Shown piece after piece: positions 9,328 to 21,794 of a stretch of 64,000 nucleotides of DNA. The notes beneath the pieces are model-generated. The model was not told where the DNA came from, made no database searches, and worked only from the letters and a program-made list of their open reading frames with translations. A program made the position numbers and the translations under genes. Within the stretch, counting starts at the first letter, position 1, and each line of letters starts with the position of its first letter. This DNA comes from Dioszegia crocea. Taxonomy: Eukaryota > Basidiomycota > Tremellomycetes > Tremellales > Bulleribasidiaceae. The stretch lies in the NCBI GenBank assembly GCA_001600615.1, contig BCKK01000005.1:1-64000 (forward strand), written 5' to 3'.

Positions 9328-11699
9328 TCACATCATCCCCGAGAATCCACTAGCATATGCCATCGGCTTGACATCAGGATGTGGCACCGGTCCGAATTGA
9401 GTATAGCTCAATTGTCCATCGTCCTTCATCGTAATGTACGCCGCAGAGTTTCCGACACTGTCGCAGTAGTTCGGACATGAGAATGTCGTTATGCAGAGAC
9501 CGTCGTGTTCGATGGCGTATCCCTCGGCTCGGACTTCGTGAGAGCGGATGACGGCGGTGACATTGTTGAGTTCACACCAGTGCTTGGAGACATCTGGGCC
9601 GAATCCTAGACCCACACCCTGATAAGTCAGCACAACGGGAATCTCGAAGGGGTGAGGAGCGGCTTACCCTCTTGGATGGACCCCGGCCTGGTTGCTCTTG
9701 AGGATCTGTCCATAGTAGCTAAATGATCAGCTCGACGGCTCTTTGCCAACGCAGAAAGAAGGCTCACCTCGCACATAAGACCCTCTTGCCCTGGCTGTAA
9801 TCCGAAACTGCAAATCATCAGCTTCCCACCTAACCCCGTTCACAACGCTTGACACAACGTACCGGTTGATCTTAGCAACCTGATCTAGTGTAACTCCATC
9901 CTTGCTGACAGGCGGTCCACCATGGACGACAAAGTACCGCTTCCGTCCTGCGGGCGATAAGATGGCCGGTCCAGATCCTTCGCTTTTGGGGTTTGATGGT
10001 GCTTGAGAGGCAGTAACAAGAGTAGCGAGAGGTACTGATAGTTAGCCAAATCAGAAGGAAGGGAAAAATTCAGAGTTGAAAAATTCGAAAACTCACGCAT
10101 AGTGAAGACATCTCCAAAGAGCTTATATGTCATCTCGCCCAGCTTGGCCTTGCACTCTCCCTCAAATCCATAAACTTTGTTCATATCTATGCCGCGTCAG
10201 CTCAGAGATGGTACATGGCAAGAAGACTTACCATTGGTTTCATGATTTCCCCGATTTATGAAGACTCGATTTGGGAAGAGCCACTTATAGGCGAAGACTG
10301 TTAGAGCAACTTCGACAGACCAGCTTCCTCTGTCTACAAGATCACCTGAAATGGTCAGTAACAACCCGAGACTGTAGGCTTACCATTGAATACCATGTAG
10401 TGGGTATCTGACGGAGGTTTGGTCATTGACAAAAGATTGCAGACGTCGAAGAATTGCTAGTACATGGTTAGCGGTGAGAGCAGCTGTTTCTAGGTCAGGA
10501 TCGTAGCTTACTCCATGAGCTATACAGTCAGCAAAGCCTTACAAGGTCCACATACTATAACTTACTATCACCAATCACATCGCAAGTCGCCCCTTTTGGT
10601 ATCTCAATCTCCACCATCGTCTTCTCTTTCTCGACCACATCCTTCACACCCAGTATAATCTCCCATGCCACCCTCTTCGGTATCTTCCCGCCCTTCTTAA
10701 AGCTCTCAATCATCCCGCTGACAAATTCCTCAGTGGGCTTATATCTCTCTTTGGGGTCGTCTGGTATGATTGGTAATGGCATGTGGTCGGGCTTGGAACT
10801 GAGATCCAGCATGCAGGACCCTTCTGCAATCATGACGGCGCATCGGTGGGAGGTGGTTTCGCTATCGCCTATTGAGATTGCCTATTGAGATCAGCCAGAT
10901 GGATCTTCGCAGGATGGAAAACACACCTTCTCAAATTCTATCCGCCTTATGAGTTTTACGGTAGCGTTTAGCTGATCCGCGATCGCCTTGTTCCGAGGAT
11001 CCAGAGCCCGAGCTTGCTTAAAGTCGGGCACAGCGAGGGTAGGGCGAAGGATAGACAAGTAGGAAAGACCTCGGCGGTAGTAGGCTTTGGCGTATTTAGG
11101 ATTAATTTCGATCGCGCGAGCTGGACATCAGCTGGAGCTCTCTCTTCGACTCAGCGACAAGACTCACTAGCATCGCCGATGGCTCCACCATGCTCTTCCA
11201 TCTTCCCTTTACTCATTGCCCGGTTATTCCAGAAAGTGGCATCTTTCGGGTTGAGCTGAATCGCTTCGGTATACAGCTCAATTGAGGCGTTGAAGTCTTT
11301 GTCTGTGAATATCAGCGCCTGTCCTATAGAGATCTCCAGAAGCTCGAGCTGTATACTGTAGATATAGGAGAAACTTACCCGCAAATGCTTTATTCGCACG
11401 AGCTTTGATCTCCAAAGCCTGAGCTTCAGCCTCCGGAGTGACATCGATGTCCATATCGACTTCCTGCTCAAGTTCCCCTTCTGATGAGACTGCATATAAG
11501 CTTAACTCGCAATCCGGCTAGAGTGTAGCTCACGCGACAAACCAGCCATAGTCGTTGCAGACAGCATGGGCGAAGGGAACGGCGTAATTTCCTCATCCTC
11601 CGCTTGCCCACTTGCGAATCCGGGCGCAACGGCAGATTCAACGCCTGTAATCATTTCCGCGATGGAGCTTCGAAGCTCTTCTTGCTTTGTTACGGCCAT
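9328..11699 (-). CDS. PPT1: Serine/threonine protein phosphatase 5 (PP5/PPT1)
   Basis: The N-terminus has a short acidic leader and TPR units (ANKAFADKDFNASIELYTEAIQLNPKDATFWNNRA; INPKYAKAYYRRGLSYL). After a linker comes a PPP-family catalytic domain. Metal-site motifs are GDTHG, GDLVDRG, RGNHE and VVHGGP, followed by LLWTDPQ, RSHEVRAEGYAIEHDG and FSCPNYCD. TPR plus PPP is the defining layout of PP5, which dephosphorylates Hsp90-bound clients and is activated by Hsp90 tails on the TPR domain. The start is the ATG at 11699 (MAVTKQEE) and the stop is at 9328. There are many introns. One pair (10457-10511 and 10520-10565) encloses an 8-nt exon, 10512-10519, that supplies the T-H-G of the catalytic GDTHG motif. 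No defect is seen, so it is probably functional. Confidence 0.93.
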
Positions 11700-12165
11700 G
11701 ATGAGACGGTTATGTGTGATATGGGCAAGGTCGATGATGTCAAAACACAAAGGAGACGGAAATTTCCTTAACTTGAAAATTGGCGCACGGATTACAGTTG
11801 GGTGGCGAATAAATGGCGGATGTGGCCATGGGTGGAGTACCTATCTTATGATTCTACTCTAGAGTGGAGTATGGGCTCAAGGTCAGGCAGGGGTGGATGT
11901 GAGAGAGAGGGATGCAGATATAATCATGCTTCAAGCCTCCGAGACGATTGCAGTCTTTAGTCTGACGGGTAGGCTCGGGAGATCGGGCCTGCCAGATCCT
12001 GACCGTCGTTGACGAGCTGAGATATAGATCGGGATACTGGACTCAGACCCTTGGTTGCTCACTACGCTTTGCATATCACTATCAGCTACATACAGTACTT
12101 CTTCCACCTATAATCGACATCCGCGCGGGCACACCATCCACAACCCTTCCTCGACTACATATCCT
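11700..12165. other. PPT1 promoter / epoxide hydrolase 3' flank
   Basis: No coding region is seen. Both flanking genes are on the minus strand, so this is the upstream region of PPT1 and the downstream region of the epoxide hydrolase gene. Confidence 0.5.
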
Positions 12166-13996
12166 TCACGCCTTCCACGCCACCTTGAGGAAGGCTTGGA
12201 TGTCCTCCCAGATCAGCTCGGGCTGCTCAAGCGCTGCGAAGTGGCCACCCTAAGATGTCAGCTTAGTCAAATTGGTAATATCGCGAGTCTAGCCAGAACA
12301 CCTCCCCCATCCACCCTTCCCAAAGCACGTCGACTCCCCCAAAGTCCGAATCCAGTCTCGCTAATCCGGTCCATCTCAATCTCAGCTGTACAACGAGCTC
12401 CCTCCAGCCAACCCTCAAACACAAAATAACACCACATAACTCACCTTCTCATGCTTCGTGCTCCAAACCAAATTCACCTCCCCCTCTGCCCACTCAGGTA
12501 AGAATGGCGTAATCTCCTTCTTGAACAGACTGTATCCAACTGGTTTGCCCGTAGCCTTGATTTTGGGCAAGTTCGGCTGAGCATCAGATACAGCGTACCT
12601 CGAAGGCGGAGCGGCCCAGTAGTGCGTGAGAGATGTTGGGAAGGTACGTGTGAGGTAGTAAAGGGTGATGTCGTCTAGGATTTGGGTAGCAGTGGGGGTT
12701 GTGTCAGACCATCGAATGTACTTTTCGCCAATCCTGGAGAGTCAGCCAGATTCGGGAAGATAGGCGGGGCAGGATGATCAGGGAGAGTCTGGGGAAGATA
12801 GGTATCGAAAAGGGTTCAATGATACTAGAGGGGGAAAAGACAGGCAGGTGCCAGTCAGGATGGGCAATGTACCATGGTAGAATCCCGCTTCAGCTTTCTG
12901 TGATCCTCCTCAACCATGGCTCACTCTCTTGACCCTCCGAGCTAGCCCCCGCGCAAATTCAGACGCTGAACTCACCATGCCAAAAGAGCAACCGGAGAAC
13001 TCGCCGCCACGATCCCAATAGTCCCCGGCTTAGTCGCATGCTCATTCCTATACGCAAACTCCGTCGCCATGAACTCCTCCAGCCGCTCGGCACAGTCCCT
13101 GTCGAAGGCCGACAAGGTAGACTTGTCGAGATCTGGGATATTCGGTACGCGTAGCATATTGACATGAATAGCTGGTAGTGTCAGCATACACCTCTCAAAA
13201 GACGTATGGGATCGCGTACCCTTGCAAGCGTCAAAGTTCTGGGCCAGAAGCTGAGTGACGAAACTTCCAATATCGCCTCCTTGGGCTACATAGCTCGCAA
13301 ATCCCAATCCACGCATAAGCTGATCCCAAAGATCAGCCACATCAAGGTTTGTAAACCTGTCGTGTCGAGGAGGAGGCGATGAGAAGCCAAAGCCGATAAG
13401 AGAGGGGCAGATGAGGTGGATTGGGAGTGTCTCGGGAGTGTGTTTCGAGCTTAGGAGGTGGAAGAGGGGGATGAATTCGAGGAATGAGCCTGTCAGATTA
13501 GCACTTTGCTGAATGTGACTCAAAGCAGTCCCAAAGAGATATGTCTCACCAGGCCATCCGTGGGTCATTACGACCGGTACTGCATCCTTGTTCTGACTGA
13601 ATAGAGCCATAAAGTGAACCGTGTAATTGTGGCCTTTAGTAGAAAGCGGCGTAGTATAATGGGGGAAAGAGTTGAAGTCTTCCTCGCTCTTCCGCCTATA
13701 GAATCAACCTGTCATCCCTCATTGAGACACTTTCGCAGCGACATCTGCAAGACTCACCAATCATACCCATTCCTCCATGTGCCTACCATCTCATCAATCC
13801 ATGATTTCCTCACGCCGAGCTCCATATCCTCCGGTGCAAAGCTGTTCTCATATGTCGCAGGGATGTCCTCCACATCTTCCAGCTTGCGCTTGAGCCGGTC
13901 GAGGTCGGCCTGAGCGGCATGATATTTGAAGGGGTGGAGAGTGAGCTTGGAACCCGAGGGGGGTTGGGCGAACGGATTTGACGATGCGGTGGTCAT
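12166..13996 (-). CDS. Epoxide hydrolase, microsomal / juvenile-hormone type
   Basis: The protein has the N-terminal EHN region (NPFAQPPSGSKLTLHPFKYHAAQADLDRLK.., with SWIDEMVGTWRNGYDW) followed by an alpha/beta-hydrolase fold. The oxyanion motif is THGWPG. The nucleophile is the Asp of AQGGDIGSF. The catalytic His lies in GGHFAALEQPE near the end. These match EPHX1-like fungal epoxide hydrolases, which open epoxides to diols. The start is the ATG at 13996. The stop codon is at 12166-12168 after FLKVAWKA. Several short introns, each with a clear donor and acceptor, separate the exons. The start codon overlaps the stop of a 94-codon upstream open frame in an ATGA arrangement. Confidence 0.9.
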
Positions 13997-14277
13997 TTTT
14001 GCGCTGTTGTTTTCGCTGAGAGGGGGCTAGATGTGGATGATGGGGAGAGCGTGGGGTCGTATAGGTGACTATCTTCGCGGATGTAGATAGTTGCTGAATA
14101 AGAGCAGTTGTGGTCGACGTCATACCTCGGCACAAAGAAGAGCCGGTAATCCGTGCGTTTGTCTAGGCCGGCGGCGAAGGCCGCTACACATAGAGCCCAG
14201 ACTGCTTCCATTGATGCTGATGAGGCGAAGGACTGCAAAGCATTGGATAAAGCGGGGCGATGAGCTACTACTGTCAT
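13993..14277 (-). other. 94-codon upstream ORF overlapping the epoxide hydrolase start
   Basis: An uninterrupted minus-strand frame runs from an ATG at 14277 to a TGA at 13993-13995. That TGA shares ATGA with the epoxide hydrolase start at 13994-13996. The predicted peptide resembles nothing I know. It could be a regulatory uORF, an untranslated leader frame, or chance, if transcription starts downstream of it. Confidence 0.35.
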
Positions 14278-14717
14278 ACTATGGGAGTGACCGTCCGCGC
14301 TCCGCTGATTATCTGAAGGAAACGCACATTCTCAATTTCAAGGAATGTGTACCGTCGGGTACCTGAAACACGCTGAAACACGCTTGAAGTTGAGATCTTG
14401 TTGAGATCTGTCGTATACAAAGCCCACGCGAAACCGAACACGTTCCTCGTCTATCAACTAGCCTATACATCAATATGGAGGATGACAAAGTGATTCCCGT
14501 GAAATGTCGACTCGGACATGAGGCAGGATCAAGGCTTGCATGATGGGTTTTGTAGTTGGGAACTGGGTATGAAAATATTGCAGAAAAGACACGAAGATGA
14601 TGCCCGACATTCGCATGGCTGGCCTGGAATTTCAGTGTTTCAGTATTTGATGGGTGCAGAATTCATTCACTGAAGGGGGTCACTTATAATGCCGCGCATC
14701 GCAACTACACACCGATG
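14278..14717. other. Intergenic
   Basis: Upstream of the epoxide hydrolase and downstream of the next minus-strand gene. A tandem short repeat (CTGAAACACG twice near 14366) is the only notable pattern. No gene is seen. Confidence 0.4.
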
Positions 14718-15579
14718 CTAACCGACGATATGCGTGTGAAATTGTGACGTGTTTGCGCCAGACACACAAAAGCATCCGCGGAGCTGCAGGCGCAATATCT
14801 CTCCCATTTGCCGACAGAAATATTCTGGATCGTTGGTCGTCCCGTTCCACACCTCCGGGTTGTGCCAAAAGGTCCGAGTGCCTTTCTGGTTTGTGGACTT
14901 GATGTGAGTCCAATTGACAGGATCGTTGCTGATCTTTGGGTCTAGATCTCAGTTCTATGCCAGTCTAGTGATAAGATTTACCATATACAAAGTGGTGGAT
15001 CACCACAGTATCCTCGATGAACTCCGAGACGGTGTGAGTGGACTTGTAGTCGCGAAAGGTGGGGTCTTTCAAGGTAACCAAGGCGGTGGAGGTAGACATG
15101 AGCAGATGAGGCGACAGATCTGGAGTCTTGGTAGAGTTGTTAACTGTCGATGGTTGGTGTACAGGAGAAAGCAACGAAGAAAGAGATGATGGGAGAATCT
15201 TATCGCAGCCACTCACGTCTTATATTTCCCGCTTGTCGCCCGAGCTGTTCCGAGAGGACGGTAAGAAGGCCCATTCGAGCGACGATTCCAACTCCGCAAT
15301 GACAGTACTCCGCAGCCCCTGGACCGCAGTTTCAGCTGTGCTTCGATAATCCTTTCTGAGTTGCAACGCCATTTGAGACCACATGGCATACTCCGATCCG
15401 TCCTGACTGGAATGGAGGCCGGTACGATGTCTTCTCGACAACGTTTCCATCCCTGATCGGGCCTGGTGGGCTTATGTCAATATGAATCAGTGTGATATTG
15501 TACCATAACGTGATTCTGGCCTCCGAAGTCAGGTTCATTAACTTCATCAATGATGATCTGCACTGACCATAGCCGCATG
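14718..15579 (-). CDS. Unrecognised spliced gene
   Basis: The 3' part is convincing. An exon ending HFVYG joins through a GTAAAT..CTAG intron to a final exon beginning near 14932 (PKISNDPVNWTHIKSTNQ) and ending FHTHIVG before the TAG at 14718. The preceding exon (about 15128-14990) is bounded by a GTGAGT donor near 15217 and a CGACAG acceptor. The 5' part is less clear. A frame from an ATG at 15579 (MRLWSVQIIIDEVNEPDFGG) runs about 33 codons to a stop. Downstream, two overlapping frames both look coding, so one junction is missing. No domain is recognised. It lies only 46 bases beyond the 3' end of the DUF3292-like gene. Confidence 0.4.
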
Positions 15580-15625
15580 TCCTTTGATTCCGAAAACAGT
15601 TTGTCAGTGCTCGTATATTACTAGC

Positions 15626-18600
15626 CTACATCAACTCCCACCTCTGCTCTCCCAAAGTCAACAATCTATCAAACAACTCATCCCTCCTGACAATCTTCTT
15701 CAACACAATCTTCTCCGTCCTCCCCTCTACTCTCTCCTCTTTCACATTTTCAACTCCCTCCATCACCCCTTCACCCATCCCTTCACCCCCTCCAGGTCCT
15801 CTTCTAATGATCACCAACTCCAACCCCGTCCCACCCGCATCTTCAACATCCAACGCCCAGCTCATTCCCGTACTCGCAATTTTACCCATTCCCGTCTTCT
15901 TCATGGCGATAATGTCATTGATCGAAATGACCAAATCTCCCTTTTCGCCATTTGAAAAGGCGGCAGTGTGGGGATTTAGGTGGTCGGAGGTAGGGTCGAG
16001 TTGGTCGGCGTGTAGAGATACGTTTTGGGAGGAAGGGACATGTCGGATCGTCGTGAAGGAGATACGGGCAGGTGTGAATGTGGGTGAAGATGAAGAAGGG
16101 AGCGTGGGAGGGTAGATGATTAGGTGGCCTGGACCATGTTTGGCGTGATTAACGTAGAAACCTGGAGTCGCGCGGGTCAGCGTACTTCCTGAAATAGGCT
16201 GAAGCAGATTGATTTGAAGTGGAGAAGATGAGGCAACAGCCAATTCGGCCTCCCTGAAGGATGATGGGGAAGATGAGGAGGGTGGTTTGAACAGCGAGAA
16301 GAGGAGGCGAGATGAGAGAACTCCAAACTTCCGGCAGAATCTCGGTCCAGGTCTTTGTAAAGATAAGAAGGGATGTGAAGAGAGAAAGACACGTACGAGA
16401 AGGGGTATCTGGTGAATCATCCTCCGAAACTCCAGGTAATTTCTTCAATAGCTTCGCAGCAGGTTTAGAATTTTGCGAGATGTTCATCTTGTCCATTGCA
16501 TTCTGCCCAGTCAGCTTCGGCCATACCAATTGACCTTTACACTGTAGCTCACCTTGGCTTTTTCTTCATAATTGACCTTTTTACGCCCAGACACCAGGGC
16601 AAAGCTCTGCCAAAATCAGCGCATCTCCATATTAGATCTCATCCAACAGCGTCGATACTCACCTCTTCCTTAAGCTCTCCCATCTTATCCCACGTTCGCC
16701 GGACTTTCGTCCTAGTCCCCGCCGTAATCTTCTTCTTGACCCCATTCATCCTCTTCATAGCCTTCCTACTGGCTTTTTCATCCTCTTCACCCTCTCCCTC
16801 ATCATCATCATCATCGCTTCCGGCCTCTTCTTCCTCATCGTCACTATCCTCTTCCTCTTCTGCCTCAGCTTCATCACTCTCAAGATCTTCCTGATCGGCT
16901 AAATCCTTCTCGGGCGAAGGGTGAGGAATGGGTCGGCGCTGATGTTCCGCATCGCGCATCAGGCGGAGGACGAGTTGAGGGTTGGTAGGTACGTCCGCTA
17001 GGATATTGCTAGGAGTGTCAGCTTAGTCTCTCTGCATTTTACTATACTGAAGAAGGTGTTAGCTTACTACTCGAGTATAATCTTTGACCGCCATTTTGGG
17101 AAGTGCCGATCCAGCTCGTCGATCGTCCAATCAATGACGGGCTTGCCGAACATGACGAAGCCGAATGCTGCGCCGGACGCTCGGGAGACCAGCTGAGGGG
17201 TGATGAAGAGGGATGCGACTGACGAGTCAGCACAAGACCTAAACGTGGGATGCAGAGGCGGGAGTTGGTGCCGACTTACGAATGAGGGGTAAGAGAAGGG
17301 TGTAAAATACGCGATTCCGAGATGGCTTGACAAATGGCGGAGTGGGATTGATAGCGCTAGAGGATCAGCTTTGAGTCCGTCTGCATTGCCGATGAGACTT
17401 ACTTAGCAACTCTTTCCCACTTATCAATCAACCCTCCCAAAATCCTCATTCCTGGTTTCCCATAAACCTCAACTGCCATCTCCTTCTTGCCCATATCATC
17501 CGCCCCTTGCTCCGAGTGCGCCTGGTGCTTCATATCCTGAACCATCACCCCATTGACCTTTTCCTCCGCCTTCTCCATCACCTCTTGACCCTTTCCAGTC
17601 TTCTTCCCTCCGGGACTGAAAAGTGACATGAGAACACTCTCGACTTGCTGTGCCCATGCTGTCGCTTGACGTTCGGACGCTGCTGGACCCCATGGCAATT
17701 CGGGATCGTTCGGGACGGAGAGGGTGGATTTGGGGATTGAGGGATCGGCGGATATGTCGACTTGATGTCGGTGGGGTCCGAAGCAGTAGGGTCGAGATTG
17801 GGGGATAAGGACTAGAGTAGATAGAAAGATGAAGAAGGCGGTGAAGATCAGGCCGTAATACCAGGATAAGATGTACACCTGAAGCAAATCAGCAGATTAT
17901 ACTCCCATCTGTTGGGATCACTGACTTACTGCAAGAGCAACACCTGTCCGTTCACCTCCATCCTCCCATCCTCTGAGCCTAATAATCTCCTTGACCAGCC
18001 TCATACTAGAGAACACCACCCCAGCATAGAACCGCTCAAGGTGACTTCGAAGCTTATCGAGCGTGAACTCCTCCGCATCGGCAGGGTTGAGATCGAGCGC
18101 ATCCTCCGGCCGATCGCCGTAGGCTGGTGGTGCGATGTGTACTGATCGGACAAGCTATGTTGTCAGCTACAGTACGACCCTTCGATTTAGTGTCTAGCTT
18201 ACCTTTTGCGTAGACCGTATTAGAGCGTTCAGATCATCATTGTCCATTTGAGGAATACGCCGATGTAGTTTCCGCTTCTCCGCTCGAACAGCCTTCTCAA
18301 TCCGGCGTCGTTCCGCCTCCGCTTCTTTACGACGTCTAGTCTCCGCCTCCTCCCGTATACGAATCATCTCAGGGTCATCAATGATGACTGGTACCGAGGG
18401 ATCCGAGACGATCACTGGTGTAGAGGTGATCGAGGTGGATCCCGATGCGGGCATTTCCGAAACCCATTCGTTCGAGTCACTACTTGAGGCAACTTTCAGG
18501 TCTGGAGGTGGAGAAGAGGCTGCCACCTGCATTGAGGGCAGTCGGGATAATGGCGGACCTGGGCGAGTGGGAGAAGCGGGCGTCAGCCCGTTGAATGTTG

Positions 18601-18673
18601 GCTGACCTCCGTTGATCGGGGCAAGGGCGCCTGTTCCATGTTTCGGAGGAGGGGTGATGGGTCGCCCGGACAT
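15626..18673 (-). CDS. Multi-exon membrane protein, DUF3292-like
   Basis: Reading from the ATG at 18673 (MSGRPITPPPKHG) the protein has these parts in order. First, a Pro/Ser-rich N-terminus. Then a basic/acidic helix (RIREEAETRRRKEAEAERRRIEKAVRAEKRK is its character, about 18240-18370) and a hydrophobic pair (YILSWYYGLIFTAFFIFLS and following). A second hydrophobic region follows (VASLFITPQLVSRASGAAFGFVMFG). Next is a very acidic D/E tract (minus strand, about 16800-16900). Last is a C-terminal domain with PGFYVNHAKHGPGHLIIYPP and a final RRDELFDRLLTLGEQRW. This order fits the fungal DUF3292 family (PF11696), of unknown function. The C-terminal domain may be lipid-binding, which is inference only. 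An in-frame ATG also exists further upstream (18832). About seven short introns. Confidence 0.7.
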
Positions 18674-19320
18674 GTCGGGTCTGAGTGATTGTTCGAAGTC
18701 CCAGAGGTAGAGGATGGGTGGATGACAGAGGGATAGGCATTGTGAGATGGAGATGGATGGATGACTACATATGACGATGGGACCTGAGCCAGAAATAAGA
18801 TTTAGCATGACGCCGGGACTTACGGCATCCACATTCCTTTCCGACTCCAGGCACCGGTACAGATACAGATACAGAGTGTGGACAGAGACTGGTGCCTACT
18901 GTTATGTACCTCTGTATCTAGCGTAGTAGCAAGTATATATACTGAGAGGGTGATTGAAGAGCACGGTCTGGATTGGCCGAGGTGAGATGGCTTGGAGGGA
19001 GGAAGGGAGGGACTGATGGGGGGGTGATTTTGAAGGCTGACACTTCGCTTTCGCCTTCTCGCTCAAGACATCTAGCTCTCCCTTCACCTTCACTCATCAC
19101 GCATACTCACAACAGAAAGAAAAATAGGAAGGGAGAAGAAGATGTAGGTAGAGAAAGAGGGAAGACCAAGAAGAAGCTCCCTCTCAACGACCTATACCAA
19201 AACATTCCAGCACAGATGGTCAATCAAAGTATCCATAAGTGTCCGTAAATATGTACTCCAATCATCAATGTCCTTCTCAACACTTTGTACGAAATATCTA
19301 TAAAGCTAAGAGCCCATCTC
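18674..19320. other. Intergenic between DUF3292-like gene and chitin deacetylase 1
   Basis: It contains the upstream region of the DUF3292-like gene, with a CAGATACAGATACAGA short repeat near 18858, and the 3' flank of the chitin deacetylase. No gene is seen. Confidence 0.45.
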
Positions 19321-20864
19321 TTAGACGAGCGCCGCAACCACTGCCAAAGCCGGAATGACCATACCCCAACCCGCCTTGCCCATCTGAACGCCAGCACCAG
19401 ACGTCCGGGAGGCAGATGGCGAGACGGCAGCATTCTGATTGGTAGGTGAAGCTGAGGCTGAGGAAGGGGTAGATGCCGAGGCGGGTTGGGATGACGAAGC
19501 GGCCGATGCTGATGCCGAGGATGAGGCGGAAGCCGAGGCTGAAGCTGACGCCGAAGCAGAAGATCCGGTAGTTGATGCCGAACCCATCACCGCAGCTCCG
19601 CCGACCGACATAGGAGTAACGGTCCCATTCCCAGTTGCGGCGTTCTGGTACCACGGCTTCCCCCACATATCCGCCACATTCCCAACTTGCCAACCCATCT
19701 GCTGCGCCCGGGGGTAGATGACCTTGAAGACCTCAATCTGGCCCGGTCGAACCTCGTGCTCGAGCACATTGAGACCCTGGGACTTGTCCCCGAGCCATTT
19801 GGTGTACTCGTCGTTGATGGACTGAAGGGTGTAGGTTGATCCGGGTTGGTCAAGGTTCCAGTCTCCGGTATCGTGGTTCCAGATGACGGTCTCGAGGCCG
19901 AAGACGCCCTTGGCAATGGCGCGGACTCGGTTGTCGACGTCACCGAAGGGAGGGCGCCAGTAGCGGGGGATACGACCTCCGTTGAGGTCCGACATGATTT
20001 GCATCGTCCATCCCAGCTCGCCGAGGACTTGGACGTTGGTCAGGGTTGTAGCTGACGATCAGCACAAGTAGACGATTAGCCGGGAAAGGGACTCACTGTA
20101 TTGGTGAGACCAGGTGTGGACACCGATGTGTCCTCCGCCAGTAGCGATTTGCTTAAACTTATCTTGGCTGAAGTGTCAGCTAAGACTTTAACGGTAAGAG
20201 CAAAAGACTTACTCAAGGGAGATGTAACTCCCAATCATAAAGTGCGTAGCCTTGCCCATAGCGCCATTCTGCTGCATATAGCTCAACAGCGCGTCTGATC
20301 CACCCGCCACTCCATCGTCAAACGTAAACGCCAGTCGCCCGGCCGGAGGAGCGTACAGATCCTCCGGGTTGATGCACTCGTACGTGAACGAGCAGATAGC
20401 AGGGTCTGACTTGGACCGAGAGCCGTAGGCGGGAAGAGGGGTACCGGTGGATACGGGCACGTCGGAGGGGATGTTTATAGATGCGAGTTTGTCGAGCCAT
20501 GCCTTTGGGATGGAGGATTCTGGCGGGACTTCGTTTCGGTTGGGATAGGCTGGGGGTCAGCACTTTCCTGCAAGAGAGAAGTTGGAGATAAGAAGTGAGA
20601 GGGTGTCGATGTAGCCAGGGTAGGGGAGTCGGAGTCAAATCTGGCTCTTATCGCGGACTTGAGCAGATCCTTTGGGCCAGAAGGCTAATTTATCCAAATC
20701 TAAGACTCACTGGTTTGTTGACGCTTGAACAGCTCGGCGACCTCATGAGCCTCAGCGCGCTTGACGTGTGACAAGGGGTTGATAACACCAGGAGCAGCTG
20801 CAGCCCAAGTCGGCAGAGCGAACAAAGGGAGGCCAGCGGCGACAAGGAGGGATGAGGGGAACAT
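19321..20864 (-). CDS. Chitin deacetylase 1, GPI-anchored
   Basis: From the ATG at 20864 there is a signal peptide ([21 protein letters not shown]). A propeptide-like region with a KR site follows, then a NodB polysaccharide deacetylase domain. Motif 1 is TFDDG (catalytic base and metal Asp). Motif 2 is HTWSH (metal His pair). Motif 3 is [10 protein letters not shown]. The C-terminal part is a long Ser/Ala-rich stalk (SASASA-type repeats), then a hydrophobic tail ([13 protein letters not shown]) expected to be replaced by GPI. It removes acetyl groups from cell-wall chitin to give chitosan. It is the most diverged of the three deacetylases here: it has VAGGSDAL where the other two have a YC/NC segment. 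Four short introns are visible by their CTCAC/CTTAC donors. Confidence 0.92.
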
Positions 20865-21794
20865 GTCGACAGTACGGGAAAGTTGGGTAGGAAAAGAGAA
20901 GGGGAAGAAAGACAGGCGGACGTGAAAGTAGATTATAAGTGTCTAGAGTATCTATCTATAAGAAGGGAGGGGGGATGAAGGTCAAACGTTTACATCTATC
21001 TATCGTCGTGGACCCATAAGGCTTTTCCATCTCAAAGCTGTGTTGACAAATGCCGTAAAGTTGTCTCAGTAGTCAGGGCACCCGGTGCCGGTCCGACTCT
21101 CCTTGTCTCGTCCAGTGAGCCAAGTCATACCAGTGGCTTTAAGGTGGGAAGTGATCATGCATGACGCTCGGATGTTTCATGGTCTGTTTCATATGCAAGG
21201 GAGAGAGGGCCCGAGAGGCAGCATCTAGCGTCGGGGGAATGGTAGGAGATCTTCCGAAGAGATCTCGACAGATCCTTAAGGTCAAGTGCGAAAATTTGGC
21301 TGCGAATCTTGCTGCAGTCTGCTTCGTGTACTCTACTTCTGCCCAAGCAATGCGATGACAGACGAGAAGTTCGAGGACATCTAGACCTAGGTCGATGTCA
21401 AGCTGAGATCGCCTGCAACGCTTGAATCACACAGAGCGGGTGGCAAATTCCAGTGCACTGTCCCTGCCAAGCTTCGGTGTCCCCACTTAGACACTCTGCA
21501 GAGGCGGTGTGGCGTTGGCGCGCTTTCTGTTACGTTCAGTTTCCGTACAATGATCCCCTAGTGGTCAGTCACGGAGAGCATGCAGTGTATCAGAAACCGT
21601 CGAGGTGTCTCGGTCTGACGCGTATGCGCGAAAACTTGACCTACTCTATACTCGCGTATATTCTTCGGAGGTTTGGGAAAGACTCTATCTTACATCTGTA
21701 TGTATGTACTATAAGTGTGAAACCTTATACCAGCTCGCCGCCAAACCTGTCTAAAGTATGTCCATATGCCCTACCCACTTCCCCGACTTCGTAG
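20865..21794. other. Intergenic, chitin deacetylase 1 promoter side
   Basis: Just upstream of the deacetylase start lie short pyrimidine-poor runs and TCTATCTATC repeats (20950-21003). The remaining 700 bases contain no supported gene. Scattered frames lack coding character. Confidence 0.45.

Noticed and set aside
19439..19717. Plus-strand acidic Glu/Ala/Asp-rich open frame
   Set aside because: It is the antisense shadow of the Ser/Ala-rich stalk of chitin deacetylase 1. Repetitive codons on one strand create an open frame on the other.
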